A DNA stretch of 64,000 bases from JAMQPK01 sp963761975 (GTDB lineage Bacteria; Acidobacteriota; Vicinamibacteria; Vicinamibacterales; JAMQPK01): assembly GCA_963761975.1 (NCBI GenBank), contig CAVXIR010000004.1:1736001-1800000 (forward strand), in the 5' to 3' direction. Both the position numbers and the translations under genes were made by a program. Positions 34,547-43,679 of this stretch are shown piece by piece. The notes beneath the pieces are model-generated. The model saw only the letters and a list, made by a program, of their open reading frames with translations, was not told the origin of the DNA and searched no databases. The number at the start of each line of letters is the position of its first letter. Position 1 is the stretch's first letter.

Positions 34547-35290
34547 CTACCACTTCTTCAACCGAATATTCCGATACTCCACTTTCATCGCCGGTCCAGT
34601 ATGCACCTGCACGCCGATCAACCCGTCCAGCTTTCGGTTGGGCGCATCGTCGTCGATCGTCACGCTCATGAGACGACCGTTGAGCATGTGCATAGCTGTG
34701 TTGCCGCGCACGATGAGATGCGCCGCGTTCCAGTCGGCCGTGGACACGCTCGCGAGATCTTCCGACGTGCCAAACGACGAGAGCACGACGGGCGGGCGGC
34801 CGCCCACGACGCGAGAAATCTGGCCGCGCACGGCGAGAAAGAGCCGCCCCTTCTCTTCGTAGTTGTTGCCGTCATACCGCTTGCGGCCGTCGAGATCGAA
34901 CTGATAGCCGCGCATCGCAAACTTGTTCTCGGGGGTCACCGGGTCGGGCACGACAGCACTGCGATAGTTGATGCCGCTGTTTCCCGCCTCGGTAATCCGG
35001 TAGTCGAGCTTCAATTCGAAATCGGCCGCTGTACCGCCGCGCCAGATGATAAACGTGTTGCTCTTGATCACCGTCGAGGGAACGATCTCGCCGACGAGCG
35101 CGCCGTTCTCGACACGCCAGTACGCAGGATTGCCTTCCCATCCCGCGAGCGTCTTGCCGTCGAAGATGGGTTGAAACCCGGGCTCGTCACCGGCAAGCAC
35201 TTCGGGCCGATCGCTTTGTTTCGGCGCATACGGTGCGGTCTGCGCGGAGAGCGCCGCAGCCGCGACAACAAGAGCGATGAGAAGTCTCAT
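34547..35290 (-). CDS. DUF1080 / 3-keto-disaccharide hydrolase domain protein, exported
   Basis: The 247-residue protein has a signal peptide (MRLLIALVVAAAALSAQ) and the jelly-roll DUF1080 pattern: FQPIFDGKTLAGWEG near the start, FELKLDYRITEAGNSGINYR in the middle and GLIGVQVHTGPAMKVEYRNI at the end. Characterised relatives cleave 3-keto-glycosides formed by sugar 3-dehydrogenases. Its start overlaps the PQQ-propeller stop (ATGA), so the two are co-translated; a PQQ protein and a ketoglycoside hydrolase together would suit oxidative sugar cleavage. Confidence 0.8.
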   Translation of the reverse strand: MRLLIALVVAAAALSAQTAPYAPKQSDRPEVLAGDEPGFQPIFDGKTLAGWEGNPAYWRVENGALVGEIVPSTVIKSNTFIIWRGGTAADFELKLDYRITEAGNSGINYRSAVVPDPVTPENKFAMRGYQFDLDGRKRYDGNNYEEKGRLFLAVRGQISRVVGGRPPVVLSSFGTSEDLASVSTADWNAAHLIVRGNTAMHMLNGRLMSVTIDDDAPNRKLDGLIGVQVHTGPAMKVEYRNIRLKKW

Positions 35291-36852
35291 AACCCGAAGC
35301 AATACAGCATGCCGTCGAACGTGCCTATGTAAACACGGCCGTTCGCCATCGACAAGCCGCTGAAATGGTTCCACGAGGTGATTTGTTTGCCGCTCGAATA
35401 CAGCTCGCGGCCCGTCTGGGCATCGAGTGCATAGAGCACCGCGTGCTTCGAAAGGGGAATCCGTCGCGGAGCGCTCGAATTGAGCCCTCCTTCAGCGGTG
35501 GCCTGAGTCGCGTCCTCGCCGCTGCCATAGGTATAGATGACGCCGTTGGCAATCACCGGCGGCTCCGCCAGATCCATGTCGCGCGACATCCACGCCGGTG
35601 TCAGCACGAGCTTGCCGCCCTTCTCCTCGAGCTTGAGCGCGACGATGGCACCGTGCGTGACGGGGCCGTGCGAAACAGGCGCCTTGAACTCGGAGTGTGG
35701 CGGCCCCCAGATCGGCGTCAGGATCCAGCGTGTGCCCTTGGCGTCTTCCCACGTCGCCATGCTGCCCCAGATGCCCGCCGCAGCGAAATCGACTTCCTCG
35801 TTGCACAGGAGCGGCGTTCGATAGAGCGGTGTCTGGTGATCGGCACCGCCGAGCGATTTTGGATCGAGCAGCCAGATGCGGCATTCCTTGCTCGACGTGA
35901 CCATCAACTCGCGTCCCTTGTAATGGAAGATCGCGGGCGTCACGTTCATGTCGAGATCGCGCTTCCGCAGCCAGGCCCAGTTCGACGGAATGAAATAGTC
36001 CTTGAGCTTCAGCTCATTTCCTTCGAGCCGGACGCCAATCAAGCCGTTGCCATAGACCTGATTCTCAGGGTCGTACACTCCGTCGCCGGTCGGAGCAAAC
36101 ACGGTTCCGTCTGAGCTGATTGCCGCGCCGGTGCGTCCCCACAATCCGCCGCTGCCCGGGTTGAAAGTCTTCACCTGCTCGACATTGCTGAGATCCATGG
36201 CCCACACCTGGTTTGGATTCCCAGCGCAACCTTGCGCTGTCGTGGTGTAGAGAACATTGTTGACAAGGTTCAGGGCATACGCTTTTCCGTCGCGCCATGT
36301 GTAGTGAACGGGCGGTGCAATCTCGCGCCCGTCGGCCACGTTGAGCTGGCGAAGGGCGCCGCCGCCATCGAGCGCGTAGATGGTACGGCGTCCCGATGAA
36401 TCAGCCGGCCCGATGACCGGCGTCGCCGTCTGACCGCCCGGGCACAACGCATCGCCGAGGCGCCGGCTGGTTTTTGCGGGCGGATAGTCGAAATGCTTCT
36501 TCCACAGAATCTGTCCGGCCTTCACGTCGATCGCGTAGAGATTGTCGGAAGAGCCGGCTACGACAGCGATTTCTTTCGGCCCAGCTGCGGTATTGATTTC
36601 ACCGACGATGAGTGGCGGCAGGAGCGCGTGCATCTCGCGCGGCTCGTTGTCGAGCTGCAGCTTCCATAGAATCTTCAGGCCCTTCACGTTCTCCGTGGTG
36701 AGCGTCGTCTCGTTTTTCTGCCATGCGCTCCGCTGCACGTCGCCGCCGTCGGTCAGCCAGTCGGCCGGGCGTCGCGCCTGAGACTGAGCGTCGGCCTCGA
36801 ACGCCAGACCACACGAGACGATGAACGCCGTTAGAAACAGAAGCTTTCCCAT
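35287..36852 (-). CDS. PQQ-type beta-propeller protein, exported
   Basis: The 521-residue product has a signal peptide and eight-blade quinoprotein-like repeats with tryptophan docking motifs, such as NVKGLKILWKLQLDNEPREM and LYAIDVKAGQILWKKHF. A cysteine pair (LCPGGQTATP, QGCAGNPNQV) is present, but the adjacent-cysteine ring of methanol dehydrogenase is not seen. It could be a PQQ enzyme or a PQQ-less propeller. GTG 36855 directly before ATG 36852 is an alternative start. It is followed by DUF1080 and preceded by a related cytochrome-bearing propeller with the same LYCFG C-terminus. Confidence 0.75.
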   Translation of the reverse strand: MGKLLFLTAFIVSCGLAFEADAQSQARRPADWLTDGGDVQRSAWQKNETTLTTENVKGLKILWKLQLDNEPREMHALLPPLIVGEINTAAGPKEIAVVAGSSDNLYAIDVKAGQILWKKHFDYPPAKTSRRLGDALCPGGQTATPVIGPADSSGRRTIYALDGGGALRQLNVADGREIAPPVHYTWRDGKAYALNLVNNVLYTTTAQGCAGNPNQVWAMDLSNVEQVKTFNPGSGGLWGRTGAAISSDGTVFAPTGDGVYDPENQVYGNGLIGVRLEGNELKLKDYFIPSNWAWLRKRDLDMNVTPAIFHYKGRELMVTSSKECRIWLLDPKSLGGADHQTPLYRTPLLCNEEVDFAAAGIWGSMATWEDAKGTRWILTPIWGPPHSEFKAPVSHGPVTHGAIVALKLEEKGGKLVLTPAWMSRDMDLAEPPVIANGVIYTYGSGEDATQATAEGGLNSSAPRRIPLSKHAVLYALDAQTGRELYSSGKQITSWNHFSGLSMANGRVYIGTFDGMLYCFGL

Positions 36853-36870
36853 CACCGTTCCCCCGTTATG

Positions 36871-36933
36871 GCGGGTCCAAAGAACAGGACCCGCTCTACG
36901 TACGTAGGCCGGGTCTTGCTTTCCAGACCCGGC
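36871..36933. repeat. Double hairpin with a central CTACGTACGTAG palindrome
   Basis: Hairpin 1: GCGGGTCC / GGACCCGC (36871-36894). Centre: perfect palindrome CTACGTACGTAG (36896-36907). Hairpin 2: GCCGGGTCT / AGACCCGGC (36908-36933). It fills the spacer between the two propeller genes on the minus strand. It could be a mobile repeat or attenuate read-through between them. Confidence 0.7.
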
Positions 36934-36939
36934 TCTCCC

Positions 36940-38853
36940 TCAATGTTCCGTGGGTATACCGAAGCAGTAGAGCGTATTGTCGGTCGTGCTGAAGTACACG
37001 CGGCCGTTTGCGACGGCCAATCCCATTTCGGGGCTGGCGGTCTCAGCAACGGTATCGCGGCTCGTAAAGAGCTCTTTCCCGTTTGCGGCATCAAGAATGT
37101 AAATCCTCGCGCCGATCTTCGAACTACCAGTCGAGAGTACGAACACGAGACCATTGGCGACGACCGGCGGAGCAGGCGATGTGATATCGCGTACGGTCCA
37201 TCTCGACGTAAGCACCGGACGGCCGTCACGCTCTTCGAACGTGAAAGCCGCGAGGCCACCCGACCCCGCCGCGCTCGACAACGGCGCGTAGATCCATCGA
37301 GTACCGCTGTCGGGGTCTTCCCAGCTCGCAAACGCTCCCCGAACCGTCCCTTCCACCTGCGCACGTGCAATGGGCGTGCGATGGTCGGCACCACCGAACG
37401 CAGCGCTGTCGAGCAGTAGAACATCGCTGCCACTGCCTGCGATAACCACGTCTCGCTGGTTGTGCGTAAACACGAGCGGCGTCATACCCGGGGCCGCTGA
37501 GTTGGGCGGCACGAAATGACCCTTTTCTTTGAGATTCTTCGCGGTCAGCGCAATCAGTCGATCGCCGGCGTGAACGTACACGGTACCGTCGTTGCCGATA
37601 GCCGGACCAGCCGAGCCCTGCACGCTGCCGCGTGTCTGGAATTTCGCAATCGCTTTATCTTCGGATGCGAGGTCAATAGCGTAGACCGCGTCGTCCCCGC
37701 AACCACTGGTATTCGAGGCGTAAAGCGTGTTGTCGAACAGACCGACACTTCGCGCGTTCGAATTCGGCGGAAGGAACGAGATGGGCGTTTCGAACAACGC
37801 ACCATTTGACTGGTACAACGGAAATATCCGGCCGTCGCTGCCAACCGACAGCAGAAGGCCATTTCGTCCGAAGCCGTTCGACAAGCCGACGACCAACCCA
37901 CTCTTTGCGGTCGCCGCCGCTGGTAACACGCCAGGCGGCAACGAACCAGGACGGCGAATGGCCGAAGTGCCAAATCCGCTCGCGGCAGTGCCGGTCATGA
38001 CGATGCCCGCCAGGCCGCCCGGACACGTTTCGGGGTTTGCCGCCACTACGGCTGAAAGGGCAACGGGCAGTCGCGTCGTCCAGAGAACGCGGTTCAGCAC
38101 TGCGTCAATCGAATAGACCACATCGGCGCTGCCGCCGACGAAAAGCATTTCCTTGAAGCCACGATATGAAATCAGATTGCCGAGAACGAGCGGCGGCGTC
38201 AGCGCACGCGCACCTCGGCTCCGATTGTCGAGCTTGCGCGTATACAGAAGTTGAACGGCATTGACCGTGCTGCGCGACAACATGGTCTCTGGCCTGGCCC
38301 ACCCCTCGCGCTGGGGCCCGCCGCTGACGCCAGGCCAGTTATTCGCGGCCGTCAGCGCCGCGACCGGAACGCGGCCCGCATTCGACACAACGCGCGATCC
38401 GAAAACCATTGCATCGGTTCGTGCGGCGAGTTTCTTGGCGTCCACGCCCGGCACTCGCGCGACGCCGGCTGCATCTTCGAACGCTCCTCGTTCCCGCCGA
38501 TACTGGACAATGGCTTCGGCTTCGGCGGGAGTGAGTCCCAGCACGCCGGCGATTTCCGGTCCGTTCGCGAGATTCATATTGACGCGCCCATGCTCGCGCG
38601 TCAGATATTCGATCGCATCGACGAACTCGGCGTCGGTGCCCTGTGCGCCTCGAGCGATCATTGAATTCACAATCTGGAACCACTGATCGCGCGTGCGACG
38701 CGACGACGTCCCGCGCTCGGGCTCGTGACACGTCCCGCACAGGCGTTCGAAATTGGCTTTGGATGGATCGACTGAAGGCTGCTGGCCGGAAAGGGTCGAC
38801 GCCGCCGCAACGGCGCTGACGAAAGCAACGAAGAGCGCGCGCGCTGATCGCAT
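36940..38853 (-). CDS. Cytochrome c / helix-hairpin-helix / PQQ-propeller fusion protein, exported
   Basis: The 637-residue protein begins with a signal peptide, then a heme c site CGTCHEPERG (about residues 39-43), a ComEA-like helix-hairpin-helix segment (IAGVLGLTPAEAEAIVQYRR ... VARVPGVDAKKLAAR) and a C-terminal quinoprotein-like propeller ending in NTLYCFG. Cytochrome and propeller together resemble quinohemoproteins, but order and the HhH insert are unusual. Function: probable periplasmic electron-transfer dehydrogenase or regulator. It heads the gene group with the second propeller and DUF1080. Confidence 0.75.
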   Translation of the reverse strand: MRSARALFVAFVSAVAAASTLSGQQPSVDPSKANFERLCGTCHEPERGTSSRRTRDQWFQIVNSMIARGAQGTDAEFVDAIEYLTREHGRVNMNLANGPEIAGVLGLTPAEAEAIVQYRRERGAFEDAAGVARVPGVDAKKLAARTDAMVFGSRVVSNAGRVPVAALTAANNWPGVSGGPQREGWARPETMLSRSTVNAVQLLYTRKLDNRSRGARALTPPLVLGNLISYRGFKEMLFVGGSADVVYSIDAVLNRVLWTTRLPVALSAVVAANPETCPGGLAGIVMTGTAASGFGTSAIRRPGSLPPGVLPAAATAKSGLVVGLSNGFGRNGLLLSVGSDGRIFPLYQSNGALFETPISFLPPNSNARSVGLFDNTLYASNTSGCGDDAVYAIDLASEDKAIAKFQTRGSVQGSAGPAIGNDGTVYVHAGDRLIALTAKNLKEKGHFVPPNSAAPGMTPLVFTHNQRDVVIAGSGSDVLLLDSAAFGGADHRTPIARAQVEGTVRGAFASWEDPDSGTRWIYAPLSSAAGSGGLAAFTFEERDGRPVLTSRWTVRDITSPAPPVVANGLVFVLSTGSSKIGARIYILDAANGKELFTSRDTVAETASPEMGLAVANGRVYFSTTDNTLYCFGIPTEH

Positions 38854-38898
38854 GAATCTACTCCACTCCCGATCTCGTGTGTATCGTGACGAAGGTTA

Positions 38899-39945
38899 TC
38901 ACGCCGGCCAGTCGAGCGATTCGGGAATGACCTTTGCGCGCCGTACGACAGCGCAATATTCCACCTCGATGGTTTGACCGGCATCGATGCGACGGAAACA
39001 CGGCACACCAAACAGGCGCTCGCGGGCAATCATCGCGTCGCGCGTTTCCGGCATCGGGGACACTCCGAACTCCATGCCGCGGGTGAGTGTCTGCCCGCTC
39101 CAGGGCTGGCTTAAACGGCTGTGGTTCTCCTCCCAGATGCCCATCCATGGAAAATCCTTCGGATTCCACACATAGCCGAACGCGAGCTGGAAGGCCGGGG
39201 CAAACGCGACGAAGTACGCCGCGCGCTGACGCTGATCCATCAGATGCGCCGTGTACGCACTCGACCGCGATCTATCGCTGAAAACCTGCAAGTCGGCCTG
39301 CTGTCCGTCTCGCGTCGGTGCCCACGGCCACTCGAAGTCGGCCGACGTCTGCAGGTAGTCATCCGCGCCGAAGGTCGACTCGAAGACCCTCGACCGCGTG
39401 GCAGATGCGCGAAACTGCGTGGTTCCGCATTCGAGGAACGGCGGCCCAAGCGTCACGTGTTGCGTCCATCCAATGGCACGATCCGATCTCGAGACGTTCT
39501 CGAGACGCTCGTGAATCGCCACGACCCCGTCGCGCAGCTCGATGCGGCGCTGGAACGCAAGACCGGCGATGGGAAATTGCGCGCGCGCGACAAGTGACTG
39601 GCCGCTCGCATGTAATTCGTACGCAGCAACGGAGCCCTCGCCATGGGCCGTCAGGCCGTCATTCGCCTCCGCTTCCGAGGGTGGACCGAAGATGTCGAGA
39701 CACAGGTTGTGCCCCATGATGCCCGCGAGCAGGCGCGCATCGACACCGTCACCGTACTGCGCGGCGTGCTCGCGACCATATTGAGAAGGCTCGATTGTCG
39801 GCCAGGGAGGCGTCCAGAGTGGGCTCACGCCTGATGATTTGTCAAAAATCTCCGCGATGTGGCCGCCCTCGTTCAGCACGGTCACTCTGAGGTCACGGTT
39901 CTCGACGGTGGCTGCGCGGCGCCCGTAGTATCGCGTCTCGCTCAA
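38899..39945 (-). CDS. Galactose mutarotase-like / aldose epimerase-type protein
   Basis: The 348-residue cytoplasmic protein shows the beta-sandwich pattern of the mutarotase superfamily: LRVTVLNEGGHIAEIFDKSS at the N-terminus, RRIELRDGVVAIHERLENVS in the middle and WNPKDFPWMGIWEENHSR near the ligand site, with YAQ-like aromatic residues. It may interconvert sugar anomers or bind a sugar acid. It lies in a neighbourhood of sugar-processing proteins and is divergent to the cytochrome gene. Confidence 0.7.
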   Translation of the reverse strand: MSETRYYGRRAATVENRDLRVTVLNEGGHIAEIFDKSSGVSPLWTPPWPTIEPSQYGREHAAQYGDGVDARLLAGIMGHNLCLDIFGPPSEAEANDGLTAHGEGSVAAYELHASGQSLVARAQFPIAGLAFQRRIELRDGVVAIHERLENVSRSDRAIGWTQHVTLGPPFLECGTTQFRASATRSRVFESTFGADDYLQTSADFEWPWAPTRDGQQADLQVFSDRSRSSAYTAHLMDQRQRAAYFVAFAPAFQLAFGYVWNPKDFPWMGIWEENHSRLSQPWSGQTLTRGMEFGVSPMPETRDAMIARERLFGVPCFRRIDAGQTIEVEYCAVVRRAKVIPESLDWPA

Positions 39946-39974
39946 ACGGTTCTCCTTGCCATATCCTTATATAT

Positions 39975-40708
39975 ATGCGGGCCGTGGTCGCCACGTTCGT
40001 TCTTGCCGGTACCTCGCGTCTCTTCCTTGGGGAACCCTCGCACAAGATTCCGAGCCCATCTGGTCAGGCGTGTATACCGCCGCACAGGCTGAACGCGGCC
40101 GCACCGTTGTCCAGAGTCATTGCGGCGAATGCCATTCAGACGATCTCGCCGGCGGCGAAGGCCCCGCGCTGGCCGGCACGACGTTCATGACGAAATGGGA
40201 AACACACAGCGTCGAACGGCTGTTTCAAAAGATTCGCGACACGATGCCGAGCATTGGCAGCACCGAGGTAAGCGAAAAGGAAAAGCTCGATGCGGTCGCG
40301 TTCATCCTGCAGCAGAACGGATTTCCTGCGGGCAGCACCGAGCTGACCGAGGCGTCGCCGTCGTTCGCCGCCATTCGACTCGTGCCGAAAGGGGGCTCCA
40401 CCGGGCCGCGCTCGGGCGCGCTCGTGCAGGCTATCGGATGTCTGCACGAAAACGGCGCGAGCCGCTGGGTGCTCACAAACAGTATCGATCCCCAGGTGAC
40501 GACGCTCGATCCCATCTCATCGGAAGACAAGCAGACATTGGCTGCCGCCGGTCCGGGCGCTCAGACGATCGAGCTGATGAGCGTCTTCCCAAGTCCCGCC
40601 AAACTTCGTCAGCACAAGGTGCTGGTGAAGGGGTTATTTATCAAGACGGACTCCGCGGCACGTATCAACGTGACGTCACTCGAATCGTTAGCGCCGGCCT
40701 GCAAGTAG
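39975..40708 (+). pseudogene. Exported cytochrome c, probable frame break near 40007
   Basis: The body (from about 40010 to 40708) encodes WSGVYTAAQAERGRTVVQSH, a heme site CGECH, and PSIGSTEVSEKEKLDAVAFI, typical of small cytochromes that pair with PQQ dehydrogenases; the C-terminal part is a less conserved domain. The uninterrupted frame starts at 39956 with an implausible N-terminus. Starting instead at ATG 39975 gives MRAVVATFVLA, which joins the downstream frame YLASLPWGTLAQ to make a good signal peptide if one frame shift near 40007 is allowed. The 3' end overlaps the convergent GH105-like gene by 21 bp. Confidence 0.65.
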
Positions 40709-42280
40709 CTCGTGCATCTCCATCGACGCAAGCAGCCCCATTCCACCCCCGCGATCGTCGAACCCGCTGATGGCCGCACGGTCGAGATATAACCGCAACG
40801 TCGCCTGCGATCCGGTGCCCGTACAGATGTCAACGATAGAGCCGTCTTCCGTGATGTGCGCCGCCAGTGCACGCCACGCGCGATCGATGGCAGGACGATA
40901 GATTTTCGCGTCGATCCAGCCAAGCCTGACGCCTCGCGCCATGGCCGTCAATGTCATGGCCGTCGCCGACTGTTCCCGGTATGCCCCGGGCTCATCGATC
41001 ACCTGCCGCCACATTCCGTCCGGCGCCTGCATCGACGTCATGCCGCTCATGTGGCGCCGATAGATCTCGAGCACCTGGGGGCGCGATGCATGCGCGGCCG
41101 CAAGCGATGTGAGTGCCTCCGTCAGTCCCAACGCGGCGAATCCATTTCCGCGTCCCCATGCAATGCGCCCGTCTGTGAAGTGGACGAAAATGCCATCTTC
41201 ACGCTGGAGCCGGCCGGCATACGAGATGAGCATCTTCGCGAGGTGATCGAGATCGCTCGCGCGGCCCGGCATTCGGCCGCTGCGCGCAAGGATGGCCGAC
41301 ATCATGAACATGTCGTCGGTCCATCCCTGGCCGTACTGGGCGTAACCGGTCGGCGCCACCTGTAACGCCACGTCCGCGCCTTGCATCGCCAGCGCTCGCG
41401 CCGCCTCTTGTCCCAAATCGGCGAGCTCGGCATAGATGAGCGTTCCCGCCGCGGCCGTCAGCGCGGGCCGTTCGCCGAAGAGCGGCCGTTCGCCAGAGAG
41501 CCACGGCCGTGTCTCGCTCAACACCTTTTGCCTTAGCGCATCATCCTTGGTCGCGTTGGCCAGGCGTAACGTATTTGACCAGGCCACCGAAGGGATATAG
41601 CTGACGAGCGGATTCTGGGGATAGCGATTGGCGAGAACGCGAGCAATGGCAAGCGGATCGCGTGCTGTCCTCGACGCAAGGGTCGACCGGATTTCAGATG
41701 CCCCCGCACGTGTCGTGTCGGTAAGGACCTGTTGCAACAGTGTCGGTCCATCAGACTCACGCACCGTGCCATAGACGACGGGGACGGTTCCGATTTCGGT
41801 CCCGCCGGCCATTGTGGCAGCCAGCGAGCCGTTCGGCGGTGTGCCGCGTGACAGCACATCGCCGCCTCTGATTTGCAACAACACGTCGGGCGCCTGATAC
41901 GTCACCCAGCGCCACGCGTATCGGCTCTCCGGTTGTTCGGGATGATCGAAGAACCCCTTGACGGGCGGAAACTCCAGACGCGATGGCGGCGCTGCGTCGT
42001 TCGCATAGCCGAGTAAAAGCGCGCTGACGCTCCATCGATCGCGCAGCCCTTGCGACGCGCGCGTCTTGAACCAGCGAATCGCCTCGAGTGCGGCACCCGC
42101 CGCCCGTTCGTCGTCTGCGACAAGGACGAGGCGCGATTGTTTCGATGCGGCAAATGGAGCCGGGTTTTCCAGCGTCTGAAGGCGGGTCGTCGTTCGGGTC
42201 ACACCCGCGGCGCTCACGGTGCGCGGCTCGCCCGGCAGAGCCGCAACCACATCGATTTCACTCCGCTGCTGCTGGCTCAT
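40688..42280 (-). CDS. GH105/GH88-like unsaturated glycuronyl hydrolase with N-terminal extension
   Basis: The C-terminal ~330 of 530 residues form the (alpha/alpha)6 pattern of family 105/88 hydrolases, with YGQGWTDDMFMM and GRIAWGRGNGFAALGL as the active-site segments, and Asp residues expected to protonate the unsaturated uronyl residue. The N-terminal ~200 residues are a separate alpha/beta domain of unknown role (RLVLVADDERAAGAALEAIR). There is no signal peptide. Start ATG overlaps the amidohydrolase stop (ATGA), implying an operon. Confidence 0.75.
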   Translation of the reverse strand: MSQQQRSEIDVVAALPGEPRTVSAAGVTRTTTRLQTLENPAPFAASKQSRLVLVADDERAAGAALEAIRWFKTRASQGLRDRWSVSALLLGYANDAAPPSRLEFPPVKGFFDHPEQPESRYAWRWVTYQAPDVLLQIRGGDVLSRGTPPNGSLAATMAGGTEIGTVPVVYGTVRESDGPTLLQQVLTDTTRAGASEIRSTLASRTARDPLAIARVLANRYPQNPLVSYIPSVAWSNTLRLANATKDDALRQKVLSETRPWLSGERPLFGERPALTAAAGTLIYAELADLGQEAARALAMQGADVALQVAPTGYAQYGQGWTDDMFMMSAILARSGRMPGRASDLDHLAKMLISYAGRLQREDGIFVHFTDGRIAWGRGNGFAALGLTEALTSLAAAHASRPQVLEIYRRHMSGMTSMQAPDGMWRQVIDEPGAYREQSATAMTLTAMARGVRLGWIDAKIYRPAIDRAWRALAAHITEDGSIVDICTGTGSQATLRLYLDRAAISGFDDRGGGMGLLASMEMHELLAGRR

Positions 42281-43584
42281 GGTGATTGCCGACCGGACCT
42301 CTCATCCTTGTAAACCGTTCCGCCCTTCATCACAAAGTGGACGTTCTGCAGTGCGTCGATATCCGTCAGCGGATTTCCGCTCACCGCAATCAGATCCGCG
42401 AGTTTGCCGGCGGTCACCGAGCCGATTCGATCGTGCAGGCCGAGGACTTCGGCATTGATCGACGTCGCTGCCACGATGGCGTGCATGGGCGACTCGCCGA
42501 GTCGAGCGCGGTACGACATCTCGCGTGCGATCAGGCCATGCGGCATCACGGGCGCATCGGTCGCCAGGCCAACCGGGATTCCTGCTGCAAGCGCACGCTT
42601 GAAGCCAGTGACCGCAACGTCGTTCACCATGCGGCCGCGAGCTTTCTGCGCCTCGGGAACATGGGGCGCATCCTGGAGGTACGAATGGAGCGCCAGCGTG
42701 GGGACGTAAAACGTCTTTCGATTCGACGACTTCAACAGGGCAACCGCCTCGTCATCGAGGTAGGAACCGTGATCGACAGTCCGCACACCGGCGCGAATGG
42801 CGGCCTTGATGCCCTCAGCGCCGTGCGCGTGCGCCGCAACCTGTCGCCCCCACCGCGTCGCTTCGATGACCGCGGCCTGGATCTCGGCGTCGGAATACTG
42901 CTGCGCACCGGGGGAAATGCCTTTCGACAATACGGCGCCCGTTGCGAGAATTTTGATGAAGTCGGCGCCATTTTTGAGATTCGTGCGCACTGCCTTCACG
43001 ATTTCATCGGGACCGTCGGCCAGGTTCCGCACGATGGGCACGTCAACGTAGATCGAGAACTGACGGGCGTCGCCGGCTCCTCCCGTCGAAGAGACGTAGT
43101 TACCGGCGACAACCATCCGTGGGCCCGGAACGGCTCCGCCTTCGATGGCGTCACGCAACTCGACGTCGACGTACGGCCAGGTGGGTCCCATATCGCGGCA
43201 CGTCGTCACGCCAGACATCAGCGTCACACGCGCGGCGCGCGCGCCCCATAATGCGGCCTCCGGTGGCGTTGTGGTGGTCAGCGCGGTCTCCCAGTGAACA
43301 CCCTCACGGCTGGTCAGATGTGTGTGCAGATCGATCAGACCCGGCAAGAGCGTCGCCGGACCGAGATCGATGAGGGTTGCACCGGCGGGCACCGCAAGCG
43401 AGGTTGCGACTTCGTCGATCCGTTCACTCGTGATGCGAACCATCGCGGGCTCGAGCGGCGGACCGCCACGGCCGTCGATCAGCCGCGCGGCTTTGACGAC
43501 GACCGACGTCTGGGCGCGAACTGTGACGGCGGTCGCCATCACCAGCGCAAACGCGAAGATTGTGAAGGGCCGACAGGTTCTCAT
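42277..43584 (-). CDS. Exported metal-dependent amidohydrolase (prolidase-like subgroup)
   Basis: The 435-residue product has a signal peptide ending in TVRAQ and the full amidohydrolase metal set: HTH in LIDLHTHL, a likely carboxylated lysine in DFIKILATGA, histidines in AAHAHG and TVDHGS, and the Asp in GLATDAPV. This subgroup includes Xaa-Pro and carboxypeptidase-like enzymes and some lactonases. Start 43584 places the signal peptide at the N-terminus. It is co-translated with the GH105-like gene. Confidence 0.85.
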   Translation of the reverse strand: MRTCRPFTIFAFALVMATAVTVRAQTSVVVKAARLIDGRGGPPLEPAMVRITSERIDEVATSLAVPAGATLIDLGPATLLPGLIDLHTHLTSREGVHWETALTTTTPPEAALWGARAARVTLMSGVTTCRDMGPTWPYVDVELRDAIEGGAVPGPRMVVAGNYVSSTGGAGDARQFSIYVDVPIVRNLADGPDEIVKAVRTNLKNGADFIKILATGAVLSKGISPGAQQYSDAEIQAAVIEATRWGRQVAAHAHGAEGIKAAIRAGVRTVDHGSYLDDEAVALLKSSNRKTFYVPTLALHSYLQDAPHVPEAQKARGRMVNDVAVTGFKRALAAGIPVGLATDAPVMPHGLIAREMSYRARLGESPMHAIVAATSINAEVLGLHDRIGSVTAGKLADLIAVSGNPLTDIDALQNVHFVMKGGTVYKDERSGRQSP

Positions 43585-43638
43585 CGGCGGCTCGCGGCTG
43601 AGTCTAGCACGTGGCTATTCTGCGACCCGTCGCCCTTC

Positions 43639-43667
43639 TTGTCGGGCGTAACCTGACTCGCTATGAT
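43639..43667 (+). promoter_or_regulatory. Sigma-70-like promoter before the third VWFA gene
   Basis: TTGTCG (43639-43644), a 17-bp spacer and TATGAT (43662-43667). The expected transcription start at about 43674 lies only ~6 nt before ATG 43680, so the transcript would be almost leaderless; no Shine-Dalgarno is visible. Confidence 0.5.
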
Positions 43668-43679
43668 GCTCTCGTAGCC

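Noticed and set aside
39956..40708. Cytochrome c start at 39956
   Set aside because: The N-terminus PYPYIYAGRGRHVRSCR is not a signal peptide; a frame shift after ATG 39975 gives a far better one.
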